This document shows, piece by piece, positions 1 through 6,505 of a stretch of 12,838 bases of DNA. The stretch's first letter is position 1, and every line of letters begins with the position of its first letter. This stretch comes from Erysipelotrichaceae bacterium (GTDB lineage Bacteria; Bacillota_I; Bacilli_A; Erysipelotrichales; Erysipelotrichaceae): contig JANJWY010000043.1 of NCBI GenBank assembly GCA_024709285.1, forward strand, positions 1-12,838, written 5' to 3'. The notes below the pieces were generated by a model. The model did not search any database and was not told where the DNA came from. It saw only the letters and a list, made by a program, of their open reading frames with translations. Made by a program: the position numbers and the translations under genes.

Positions 1-49
1 CATCGGCACATGCCGACAGAGCTGAATGTATATGTAGATCTGCAAACAT
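1..49 (-). CDS. PHP-domain phosphoesterase-like protein, N-terminus only
   Basis: The reverse complement from position 49 reads ATG and then stays open to the window edge, giving 16 residues, MFADLHIHSALSACAD. The DLHIHS stretch is the hallmark N-terminal metal-binding motif (HxH) of PHP-domain phosphoesterases. The start lies one base beyond the TAG stop of the preceding small gene (53-51), with GAAGG just upstream as a probable ribosome binding site, so it continues the same run of coupled genes. PHP-domain proteins are commonly encoded beside the DRTGG, HATPase and Fe-hydrogenase-like genes in anaerobic Firmicutes, and that position supports the call. The substrate cannot be inferred. Nearly all of the gene lies outside the window. 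Confidence 0.8.
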   Translation of the reverse strand, partial: MFADLHIHSALSACAD

Positions 50-50
50 G

Positions 51-380
51 CTACACGCCTTCGTTTATCAATATCTTACTAATCTCAAAAGCTGAAAGTG
101 ACGACTTCAAGATCAAGAAACTCTCTTCATTCGCCTTTTCAATAGTTTCCGGCTGAATTTGAGCATCATGTGCTATTATTACACACGAAAGTTCACGTAA
201 AAGCGCAACAGCTATGATATTCGGATGACCCAAAATCGTGATCCAGGCATCGTTGCTTTTCGCATGTCCCATGACCCAACTCAATAAATCACCGATAAAA
301 GCATGGTTGATATCAAATTCAGCAGATGCATCCGTCAACTTTTCAAAACCATATTTCTCAATTAACATAGAGGCTTTCAT
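51..380 (-). CDS. DRTGG-type small protein of the hydrogenase-associated cassette
   Basis: A 109-residue cytoplasmic protein. The ATG at 380 is chosen because AAGGAG lies 7 bases upstream and because the reading frame further upstream runs inside the preceding gene. Residues 28-70 (FIGDLLSWVMGHA, then AWITILGHPNIIAVA, then CVIIA) fit the small single-domain DRTGG family, a fold also found as an accessory domain in some phosphotransacetylases and linked with CBS/HPr-kinase-like proteins. The C-terminal part (PETIEKANEESFLILKSS) is also typical, where such domains often form a ligand-binding surface. The preceding gene ends TGA, one base before this ATG (TGATATG), so translation is probably coupled. 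No catalytic residues are evident. The role is unknown; sensing or allosteric regulation of the neighbouring redox proteins is an inference. Confidence 0.8.
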   Translation of the reverse strand: MKASMLIEKYGFEKLTDASAEFDINHAFIGDLLSWVMGHAKSNDAWITILGHPNIIAVALLRELSCVIIAHDAQIQPETIEKANEESFLILKSSLSAFEISKILINEGV

Positions 381-381
381 A

Positions 382-1560
382 TCATATCTCCTTGACGTGT
401 ATGATCCTGCAGTCCGCCACAACAGAGTGTCCGGCAACGATTTCCTCTGCCATAACCCGACACGACGGATAACCACAGGCACCACAGTCATAACCCGGCA
501 GTTTTTCCAGTTGTTCGTTGATTTTTGTAAACTCAGCTATTCTTTCTTTTAGCGATTTCATGTTCGCACGATTGAACATCACCGTTTCCTGGATGATTTC
601 TTCGTCCGATAAACTGACTGGTGTTCCGGTTGCGCTTGCATAATGCCTTCGACTGTTAATCGAAGCTTCAAAGGGATTACCCCAAAGCAGATTTCCGCCG
701 ATGCATCCATTGATACAATTAGAAAGCCATAGCAAATGCTCGCCTTTTAACTGACCAAACTCAGCCAAATCCAAAACCAGCTGTACTTTCTTTAAACCGT
801 CGGCAACGATCGTCGAGGATAATATTTCATCTTGAACAAACAATTCAGAAGCAACCGCACAAATCCCTTTTGCACACAAATCTGTTGATAATTGGTTTTT
901 GTTTCGGATACGGGCAATCTTTGGAAACAAATCAACCAAAGATACACAATGATCGATTTCTGAACGTTTATTGCCATAAGGGAACTTACCCAGCGGCAAT
1001 TTCGCTATACATTCACAAAGATAGAAAATCCCAACGTTTTCATTTTCATGTTGTTGTCGAATACGCTTAGCTGCTATTTCCGCCGTTAATTCAAACGGAA
1101 TCATATTGGATAACAACATGGGATATTTCATTTCTATCAGCCGGTTGACGACCGGACAGAAAGATGAAATCAGATAACCACCCGGATTGTCCTTACGGTA
1201 CTGTCCGATATGATCATAAACTGCACCTTCATAAGCACTGAGTTCAATCACTTCATCGAATCCCATCTCGATAAAGGTGTGCATCAGCTGCTCGATTTCA
1301 TCATGATTGTGGCATTCACCAAATGCCGCAGGCGGAAGCAAGGCAATTCTTTTTTCATAGTGTGCCAAATCATCCAGTGTACTTCCCTTGGCCTGCAACC
1401 CCTGATGCACACAGGCATCCAGGCATTGACCACAGTTTATGCACTTTTCCCGATTGATTTGAATTCGTTGATGCTGCATAGACAATGCTTCGGTCGGACA
1501 GATCCGTATACACGCCATGCACTTCTGGCATTTTTCCAGGGTGTAAGAGATAACACTCAT
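382..1560 (-). CDS. [FeFe]-hydrogenase-like iron-sulfur protein, probably non-catalytic or sensory
   Basis: A 392-residue protein with three parts. Residues 11-21 and 40-50 carry two ferredoxin-type [4Fe-4S] motifs (CxxCxxCxxxC; the first is followed by P). Residues about 80-330 resemble the large-subunit H-cluster domain of [FeFe] hydrogenases. Residues 359-384 (CGACGYPSC, then C384) form a third [4Fe-4S] site of the Fes type. The candidate H-cluster ligands are present: C135 in SSFCP, C184 in CIAK, and C282/C286 in NCINGC. The usual TSCCP motif is SSFCP, so the proton-relay cysteine is Phe134, and the methionines of MPC and MAC are replaced (C182, S280). The domain is also short. An electron-transfer or H2/redox-sensing role is therefore likelier than H2 turnover, but this is inference. 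The start overlaps the upstream HATPase stop by ATGA. Homologues are often annotated 'Fe-hydrogenase large subunit C-terminal domain protein'. Confidence 0.87.
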   Translation of the reverse strand: MSVISYTLEKCQKCMACIRICPTEALSMQHQRIQINREKCINCGQCLDACVHQGLQAKGSTLDDLAHYEKRIALLPPAAFGECHNHDEIEQLMHTFIEMGFDEVIELSAYEGAVYDHIGQYRKDNPGGYLISSFCPVVNRLIEMKYPMLLSNMIPFELTAEIAAKRIRQQHENENVGIFYLCECIAKLPLGKFPYGNKRSEIDHCVSLVDLFPKIARIRNKNQLSTDLCAKGICAVASELFVQDEILSSTIVADGLKKVQLVLDLAEFGQLKGEHLLWLSNCINGCIGGNLLWGNPFEASINSRRHYASATGTPVSLSDEEIIQETVMFNRANMKSLKERIAEFTKINEQLEKLPGYDCGACGYPSCRVMAEEIVAGHSVVADCRIIHVKEI

Positions 1561-1973
1561 AGTACTTTAAACCCGATGATCAGCGTCGTTCCTTCCGGCG
1601 AAGTTTTTAGACTGAAATCATCACAATTGCGTTTGATATTTGGTAAACCCATTCCCGCACCAAAACCAAACTCACGAGCCGACGCTTTCGCAGTCGACCA
1701 ACCGGGAGTCATTGCTTTTTCAATGTCTTCTATTCCCGGCCCCATGTCCGAAAACCGCAGTTCACATTTTCCTTCTGTCGATAATGTCAACACGACCTCA
1801 CCTCCATACGAATGTATGATCATATTAATCTCTGCTTCGTAACACGAAATGGCTATTCTCCGAAGAACTTCCGAAGAAACTCCCAACTGCTTAAGCATTT
1901 GTTTGATTTGACTGGAAATACGCCCGGCATTGGCATAATCTTCTTTCTCAACATGAAAATGCTGTTGGATCAT
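1557..1973 (-). CDS. RsbW-like HATPase (anti-sigma/histidine-kinase ATPase fold)
   Basis: A 138-residue stand-alone GHKL ATPase domain. The N-box is YEAEINMIIHS (E46, N50), the G1 box is DMGPGI (D76-I81) and the G2 region is GFGAGMGLPN (103-112), so the ATP-binding set looks complete. There is no histidine phosphorylation domain or transmembrane segment, so it resembles the serine-kinase anti-sigma factors RsbW/SpoIIAB rather than a full sensor kinase. The ATG at 1973 is preferred over an in-frame TTG at 2021 because it lies 2 bases beyond the TAA of the upstream gene and matches the usual start of this family; no strong ribosome binding site is visible, which suggests translational coupling. 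Its stop overlaps the next start by 4 bases. Neither a cognate sigma factor nor an anti-anti-sigma factor is in the window. Its partner may be a DRTGG or Fe-S neighbour. Confidence 0.9.
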   Translation of the reverse strand: MIQQHFHVEKEDYANAGRISSQIKQMLKQLGVSSEVLRRIAISCYEAEINMIIHSYGGEVVLTLSTEGKCELRFSDMGPGIEDIEKAMTPGWSTAKASAREFGFGAGMGLPNIKRNCDDFSLKTSPEGTTLIIGFKVL

Positions 1974-1975
1974 AA

Positions 1976-2338
1976 TTATACGACTGCCGTCAGCAGCCCA
2001 TTGCTGTAAAGGATACCACAAGTATCATACATCGACGATTTAGTCGTAAAAACATTCATACCCATTTCTTTTGCCAGGCAACAGTCAGATTCACTCATGG
2101 TTTTTCCGCGAACATAAATCACGACATTGATATCCAGCATCTCAGCTGTTCTCAACGATTGAGCATGAACAAGTCCGGTAACCAAAATTGTTTTTTCACT
2201 GTCGCTTTGAACCAAAGCCAACGCATCACTCATCAAATCAGTTGCTGAAATGTGTTCGAAATCCCGTTCAATGCAAAAAGGATCACTGATACACAACTCA
2301 TCCGCATTCAATAACTCCAAAATCTTCTTCAACGTCAT
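1976..2338 (-). CDS. DRTGG-type small protein (second copy in the cassette)
   Basis: A 120-residue cytoplasmic protein. The central part (ISATDLMSDALALV at 30-43, ILVTGLVHAQSLRTAEMLDI at 51-70, then VVIYVRGKT) fits the DRTGG-type single-domain proteins that accompany NuoE-like and Fe-hydrogenase-like genes. It is related in layout to the 109-residue gene at 380-51 but clearly divergent from it, so the two are paralogues or distant relatives rather than a recent duplication. Five cysteines are present (16, 22, 86, 87, 107), including an adjacent pair, without a recognisable metal motif. The start overlaps the NuoE-like stop by 4 bases (ATGA), and the stop lies 2 bases before the HATPase ATG, so all three are probably made together. 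The function is unknown; a ligand-binding regulator of the HATPase is a guess from context. Confidence 0.82.
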   Translation of the reverse strand: MTLKKILELLNADELCISDPFCIERDFEHISATDLMSDALALVQSDSEKTILVTGLVHAQSLRTAEMLDINVVIYVRGKTMSESDCCLAKEMGMNVFTTKSSMYDTCGILYSNGLLTAVV

Positions 2339-2859
2339 GACAACACCTCACTTAAACGTTCCTCACGTTTTGTTTTGGTTTCTTGTTCGACCACAAACCG
2401 GATGAACTCTTCAACCATTTTCGATTGCGTGGCATTACCGTAGACACGGCCGTCAATGATGGCAACCGGTGCCAATCCGCATGCACCCAAACAGCGTGTA
2501 GCATCAACAGAGAACAACTTGTCTTCACTTGTGCCGTTAACCGGTGCTTTCGTCAATTCGACGACACGGTTCAACAGCTCCTGAGCACCTTTAACATAAC
2601 AAGCCGTACCCATGCAAATGTTGATGACATGCTTTCCTTTAGGCTCCGTGGTAAATTGGGTATAAAATGTTACGACTCCATAAACTTCCGCAACCGAAAC
2701 ACCGGTAGCCTGCGAAATTTTTTCCATGGCTTCAAACGGAATATAGCCCAATTCATGCTGAACATCATGCAACATCAGTTTGACCGGACCTTGACGTCCC
2801 GTATGACGAGCAACGATATCCTTGATGGTGTCCAACGCTTTCTGATTTAATCGCTCCAT
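2335..2859 (-). CDS. NuoE-like [2Fe-2S] thioredoxin-fold ferredoxin subunit
   Basis: A 174-residue protein of the complex I 24-kDa/NuoE family, which also supplies the small subunit of NAD(P)-dependent [FeFe] hydrogenases and formate dehydrogenases. An N-terminal helical part (about 1-70, with the family signature around GVSVAEVYGVVTFYTQF) precedes the thioredoxin-like domain. The [2Fe-2S] ligands are C82 and C87 (CMGTAC) and C123 and C127 (CLGAC). The length is slightly above the usual 150-165 because of a charged C-terminal tail (KTKREERLSEVLS). A strong GGAGGTGA ribosome binding site precedes the ATG, and the gene starts 21 bases after the permease stop, so the same transcript may carry both. 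No NuoF partner or catalytic hydrogenase is inside the window; they could lie beyond position 1. It probably moves electrons to or from the Fe-S protein encoded downstream. Confidence 0.92.
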   Translation of the reverse strand: MERLNQKALDTIKDIVARHTGRQGPVKLMLHDVQHELGYIPFEAMEKISQATGVSVAEVYGVVTFYTQFTTEPKGKHVINICMGTACYVKGAQELLNRVVELTKAPVNGTSEDKLFSVDATRCLGACGLAPVAIIDGRVYGNATQSKMVEEFIRFVVEQETKTKREERLSEVLS

Positions 2860-2880
2860 AATTTCACCTCCTTCTATTTA

Positions 2881-3618
2881 TTAAAAATCAAACTTTTTAC
2901 GAATGATTTTAATACCGAAATCCAATAAAACATCAAAACAGTATCCAATCAGGATGATCCACACTGTCCACGCAAAGATTGCCGTCGTATCCAGATAGAG
3001 CTTGCCCAGAAACATTGACTTACCAATCCCAATTTGAACCTGACCCAACACCTCTGACATGATTGCAACCTTGAAACCCAACGAAACCCCGGCTTTCAGA
3101 GATGACAGAACATAGGGAAGCATATTGGGACCATACACATTTTTAAACCGGTTGGCACGCGTTTCCGGATACATCTGCAAAACATCCAACAGCCTTTTAT
3201 CAACGGAAGTAACACCCATCTTTGCCGCCTCAAAGAAAATCGGAAACAAGATCAGAAACGTGATCAGCAAAACGCTTTTTTCACTTCCCAGCCAAATCAA
3301 AGCGATGATGATAAACGATATATTAGGAATCGTTTTCATCGCGGTGATGATGGGCATAAAGTAATCATCGATCTTATGGCGCAATGCACAGACATAACCG
3401 GAAAAAACACCAAACACCAATGCCAGAAACAACCCTTGAAACAAACGGGACAAAGTAAACAGAATACTCATATAGAAATCAGATCGCTGCAGTTGAGCAA
3501 ACATCGCCAAAGCAACTTCCCATGGATATGGCAGCAGAATATTATTGGCAATTGAGTTAGCAGCTAACCACCAAGTCAAGGCCAGGATGACAACTGTTAT
3601 GAGTCGTCTTTTCTTCAT
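2881..3618 (-). CDS. ABC transporter permease, SsuC/TauC-type
   Basis: A 245-residue inner-membrane protein with about five or six hydrophobic spans (first at roughly 6-24; others at about 55-79, 87-110, 115-131 and 213-232). The EAA loop that contacts the ATPase starts at E130 (EAAKMGVTSVD) and ends near LPYVLSSLKAG, followed by the MSEVLG stretch typical of the sulfonate/nitrate/taurine and thiamine-precursor importer permeases. The ATG at 3618 is preferred over an upstream in-frame TTG at 3633 because GAGGGG lies 7 bases before it. It follows the solute-binding protein gene by 48 bases. No ATP-binding subunit gene is adjacent in the window, so it must borrow one from elsewhere or be served by a gene outside. 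The substrate cannot be told from sequence. Confidence 0.9.
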   Translation of the reverse strand: MKKRRLITVVILALTWWLAANSIANNILLPYPWEVALAMFAQLQRSDFYMSILFTLSRLFQGLFLALVFGVFSGYVCALRHKIDDYFMPIITAMKTIPNISFIIIALIWLGSEKSVLLITFLILFPIFFEAAKMGVTSVDKRLLDVLQMYPETRANRFKNVYGPNMLPYVLSSLKAGVSLGFKVAIMSEVLGQVQIGIGKSMFLGKLYLDTTAIFAWTVWIILIGYCFDVLLDFGIKIIRKKFDF

Positions 3619-3655
3619 TCCATCACCCCTCAAAAAGGTTAATCATTACCATCAA

Positions 3656-3664
3656 ATTATATCA
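3656..3664 (-). promoter_or_regulatory. Possible internal promoter (extended -10) before the permease gene
   Basis: In the 48-base gap after the solute-binding protein gene, the minus strand reads TGATATAAT, an exact extended -10 (TGnTATAAT). The -35 region at 17-18 bases is poor (GAACTA or TGAACT). It would give a leader of about 30 bases before the permease ATG and could drive the permease and the hydrogenase-associated genes separately from the lipoprotein gene. Motif only, on AT-rich DNA. Confidence 0.4.
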
Positions 3665-3666
3665 TA

Positions 3667-4581
3667 CTAGTTGATAATTAGTTCACGAATATTTGTTAAG
3701 CCAAATAACTGAAGAAATGCTTTCAGTTCTTCTTCAACATCAAGTGCAGCCTCGATTTTCACATTCATACCTTTGAAAACAGTTGCAACAAGTTTTGCGC
3801 TAGGCAAGCCCAGTTTTTCTGGAGTAAGTGATGTAATATCCGCCTCCAAAGTTGAACTTTCACCCCAACAAGCATCGACATAGTCTTTCATATCGGAAAT
3901 CTGTTTTTCAATCGATGTCTTGTTATTGTCATAAGAACTCTCAAGAACGAAAATTGCGGCTTGCGGATAATTCTCTGTTCCTGTTGACTCTTTCCACAAC
4001 GATTGCAGATTGGCAATGATTTTCAATTCTTTGCCACCCTCTTTCGCCTTGGCAATCGTAGCTGCAGCCAAGGGCTGAGCCAGCATGGCTGCGCTTGCCT
4101 TTTGCGTCAGCAACTGCGCCTGAGCATCATTGACAGAAGGAAAATAGGCGACGTTCATATTGATGTTTATTTTCTCTTTAACAACATCAAAAATCTTTTG
4201 CGGCACCGCATTTTCCCCAAACAAAGCCAACGTCCCTTCACTGCCAAAAACTTCTTCGTTTTCCCCGACGATATACAAGTTACCCCAAGTGACAACGCCC
4301 CAAAGGCGATACTGTGATGAATTTTTACTGATCAGCGAAGCCCCTAAATTTACCGGAGCAATGATGATGTCATATTCCGGATTCGGGCTGATCAATGCTG
4401 CCTGAAGCGGATCGGTCCCACTGACTAAATTGACCGAATGAATGTTTTCATTCAAAACCGGAATGACCGCAATCGAAGGAGCTCCCATCGGAACCAACAG
4501 TTTCAGTGATGTTTCTTCTTTCTCGGTGCATCCGGAAAGAAGCATAAGCAATATCAGTAAAAGAGCTATTTTAAGTTTCAT
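3667..4581 (-). CDS. ABC transporter solute-binding lipoprotein (SsuA/ThiY-like)
   Basis: A 304-residue secreted lipoprotein. Residues 1-17 are a hydrophobic signal sequence ending in the lipobox LSGC, so Cys18 should be lipidated and the protein anchored outside the membrane. The mature part has the two-lobe layout of SsuA/NMT1-type binding proteins, with an opening LLVPMGAPSIAVIP segment, DIIIAPVNLGASLISK at about 75-90 and YRLWGVVTWGNLYIVG further on. It is the first gene after a recognisable promoter (4649-4621) and a terminator, with AAAGGTGA before its ATG, so it begins a new transcription unit. The permease gene follows after 48 bases and the ATPase gene is not in view. Candidate substrates from the family include sulfonates, nitrate, taurine and pyrimidine precursors of thiamine; none is favoured here. 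Confidence 0.88.
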   Translation of the reverse strand: MKLKIALLLILLMLLSGCTEKEETSLKLLVPMGAPSIAVIPVLNENIHSVNLVSGTDPLQAALISPNPEYDIIIAPVNLGASLISKNSSQYRLWGVVTWGNLYIVGENEEVFGSEGTLALFGENAVPQKIFDVVKEKININMNVAYFPSVNDAQAQLLTQKASAAMLAQPLAAATIAKAKEGGKELKIIANLQSLWKESTGTENYPQAAIFVLESSYDNNKTSIEKQISDMKDYVDACWGESSTLEADITSLTPEKLGLPSAKLVATVFKGMNVKIEAALDVEEELKAFLQLFGLTNIRELIIN

Positions 4582-4620
4582 TTTTTCACCTTTTAATGTC
4601 AGTCTTTTCCTGACTCAACT

Positions 4621-4649
4621 ATTATAGCATAGGCATGATAGTTTGTTCA
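4621..4649 (-). promoter_or_regulatory. Promoter of the solute-binding protein operon
   Basis: The minus strand carries TGAACA (4649-4644) as a -35 and an exact TATAAT (4626-4621) as a -10, separated by 17 bases. It lies about 40 bases before the lipoprotein ATG and just after the thrS terminator. The -35 matches four of six consensus bases. It is the only good promoter seen ahead of the transporter and hydrogenase-associated genes. Confidence 0.75.
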
Positions 4650-4668
4650 CATGATTTTCGTTATTTTG

Positions 4669-4694
4669 TGAAATATTTCATGAATGATTATTCA
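4669..4694 (-). repeat. Two adjacent inverted repeats upstream of the operon promoter
   Basis: The perfect palindrome TGAAATATTTCA (4669-4680) is followed directly by TGAAT-GATT-ATTCA (4681-4694), both 20-45 bases upstream of the -35. They could be binding sites for a dimeric regulator (activator position), but the DNA is AT-rich and no match to a named operator is claimed. Confidence 0.45.
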
Positions 4695-4698
4695 TTTT

Positions 4699-4718
4699 AT
4701 CCGACAAAATCCGACAAA
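4699..4718 (-). repeat. 10-bp tandem direct repeat
   Basis: The plus-strand unit ATCCGACAAA occurs twice in immediate succession (4699-4708 and 4709-4718), one helical turn apart. It lies between the thrS terminator T-tract, which it partly overlaps, and the inverted repeats ahead of the next promoter. It may be a regulator site or a chance duplication. Confidence 0.5.
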
Positions 4719-4742
4719 AAAAGAGCAAGAATTCCTTGCTCT
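4716..4742 (-). terminator. Rho-independent terminator of thrS
   Basis: On the minus strand AGAGCAAG (4742-4735) pairs with CTTGCTCT (4729-4722) around a five-base loop, followed by a run of seven T (4722-4716, sharing the last T of the stem). It starts only 6 bases after the thrS stop and separates thrS from the transporter operon. Confidence 0.92.
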
Positions 4743-4747
4743 AAAAC

Positions 4748-6484
4748 TTATCTCTTTTCGCTGATTTCTAGCAGAAGTTTCGCTACAAACTCATCGACCG
4801 GCAGCGTTTCACTGTTTTGCTGACCGTAGCGACGGATGTTGATGCTGTTGTTCGCCATCTCGCCATCACCCAGTACCAGCTGAACCGGAATCTTGGTGAT
4901 TTGTGCTTCACGGATGCGATAGCCCAGCTTTTCGTTGCGATCATCGACTTTGATACGGATATCCAAATCTTCCAGACGTTTCGCCAACGCATGTGCAGCT
5001 TCGCTGTGTAAATCCGGATTGACCGGAACGATGACCGCCTGAACCGGAGCCAGCCACATCGGGAATGCCCCGCCATAATGCTCAATCAAGATACCGATAA
5101 ACCGTTCAACCGAACCGTAAATAACACGGTGCAACATGATCGGACGCTTCTTCGAACCATCCGGTGCAATATACGTCAAATCAAATCGTTCGGGCAAATT
5201 CATATCTAACTGAATCGTACCGCACTGCCATACTCTTCCTAAGGAATCACGAATATGGAAGTCCAGCTTCGGACCGTAAAATGCTCCGTCCCCCGGATTG
5301 ATTTTACATTCTTTACCCGCCGAATGACACGCTTTTTCCAACGCTGCCTCACTGCGATTCCAAACTTCGATATCACCGATATACTTCTTTTCCGGACGAG
5401 TCGACAGTTCAATTGAATACGTCAAGCCAAACACTTTATAAATACGGTCGATAAAATTGATCAGACGCACGACTTCACTCTCGATCTGCTCTTCCGTCAT
5501 GAAGATATGCGCATCATCCTGAGTAAAATTACGCACTCTAAACAATCCGTTCAATGCTCCGGAAGCTTCATGACGATGAACAAGACCCAGTTCACCGACC
5601 CGCAAAGGCAAATCTTTGTAGGAGTGCAATGAGTTCTTATAAACAAGCAATCCACCCGGACAGTTCATCGGCTTAATGGCAAAAGTGCGCTCATCCAGTG
5701 TCGAAGTGTACATATTTTCACGGTAGTTTTCCCAGTGACCGGAAATCTGCCACAATTCCTGTGACAGCATGATCGGTGTCTGAATGAACTGATAGCCTTC
5801 TTTGACATGTTCCTTCCACCAGAAGTTTTCCAATAAATGGCGAAGCATCATGCCATTGGGCAGCCAGAAAGGAAATCCCGGACCGTATTCACTGATCATA
5901 AACAGTTCCAGTTCTTTGCCGAGCTTCTTATGATCGCGTTTCTTCGCTTCTTCAATCAAACGCAAATGCTCATCGAGTTCTTCTTTCGATTCAAAACAGA
6001 CGCCATAAATGCGCTGTAACATCTCATTTTCTGAATCACCTTTCCAGTATGCACCAGAAACCTTCAATAACTTGAAATTCTTCAGTTCCTTAAGAGACTC
6101 GACGTGCGGACCGCGACAAAGATCCATCCAATCGCCCTGCTTGTAAACGGAGATGACCGTATCATCTTCGTTCATCTGCGAAATCAAGTCTATTTTATAC
6201 TTGTCATCCTTAAACATGTCCAAGGCTTCACTCTTACTGACTTCCACCCGGACGATACGCTTACCGTCTTTCGACAGTTTTTTCATTTCAGCTTCGATTT
6301 TCGGCAAATCTTCCTCACGGATCGCATCCCCGCCTAAATCAATGTCATAGTAAAAACCATCGGTAATGACCGGTCCGACCCAAAACATCGCCTGGGGATA
6401 CAAATTCTTCACTGCATGAGCCATTAAGTGGGCACATGAGTGGTTCATGACGTTTAAACGTTCATGTTCTTTAATATTTATCAT
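4748..6484 (-). CDS. thrS: Threonyl-tRNA synthetase lacking the TGS domain
   Basis: Class II synthetase that charges tRNA-Thr. Its 578 residues compare with about 640 in the usual bacterial enzyme. The editing domain is intact, with HSCAH (H15, H19) and CRGPH (C123, H127). The catalytic core has motif 1 near 205-240, motif 2 at about 295-325 (HRHEASG then FRVRNFTQDDAH) and motif 3 near 446-462. The zinc ligands are C274, H325 and H452, offset by about 60 from the E. coli positions. The anticodon-binding domain is complete. What is missing is the roughly 60-residue N-terminal TGS domain. The start at 6484 is bounded by an in-frame TAG 9 bases upstream, and GAAGG lies unusually close (1 base) to the ATG, so initiation may be inefficient or differ slightly. 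It is controlled by the upstream T-box leader and closed by its own terminator. Confidence 0.97.
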   Translation of the reverse strand: MINIKEHERLNVMNHSCAHLMAHAVKNLYPQAMFWVGPVITDGFYYDIDLGGDAIREEDLPKIEAEMKKLSKDGKRIVRVEVSKSEALDMFKDDKYKIDLISQMNEDDTVISVYKQGDWMDLCRGPHVESLKELKNFKLLKVSGAYWKGDSENEMLQRIYGVCFESKEELDEHLRLIEEAKKRDHKKLGKELELFMISEYGPGFPFWLPNGMMLRHLLENFWWKEHVKEGYQFIQTPIMLSQELWQISGHWENYRENMYTSTLDERTFAIKPMNCPGGLLVYKNSLHSYKDLPLRVGELGLVHRHEASGALNGLFRVRNFTQDDAHIFMTEEQIESEVVRLINFIDRIYKVFGLTYSIELSTRPEKKYIGDIEVWNRSEAALEKACHSAGKECKINPGDGAFYGPKLDFHIRDSLGRVWQCGTIQLDMNLPERFDLTYIAPDGSKKRPIMLHRVIYGSVERFIGILIEHYGGAFPMWLAPVQAVIVPVNPDLHSEAAHALAKRLEDLDIRIKVDDRNEKLGYRIREAQITKIPVQLVLGDGEMANNSINIRRYGQQNSETLPVDEFVAKLLLEISEKR

Positions 6485-6505
6485 ACCTTCACGCTACTTA
6501 TTGTA

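Noticed and set aside
381..491. N-terminal extension of the 109-residue DRTGG gene up to position 491
   Set aside because: The extension overlaps the coding end of the Fe-S protein in another frame, is unlike the family, and a good AAGGAG precedes the ATG at 380.
238..552. Plus-strand open frame of 104 codons, and many similar plus-strand frames across the window
   Set aside because: They lie antisense to well-identified minus-strand genes, lack ribosome binding sites and show no recognisable family motifs.
1974..2021. Upstream TTG start for the HATPase
   Set aside because: It would add 16 residues overlapping the DRTGG gene; the family normally begins at the ATG at 1973.
51..2338. Recent duplication of the two DRTGG-type genes
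   Set aside because: The two proteins share the general family layout but little residue identity, so they look like old paralogues rather than a local duplication.
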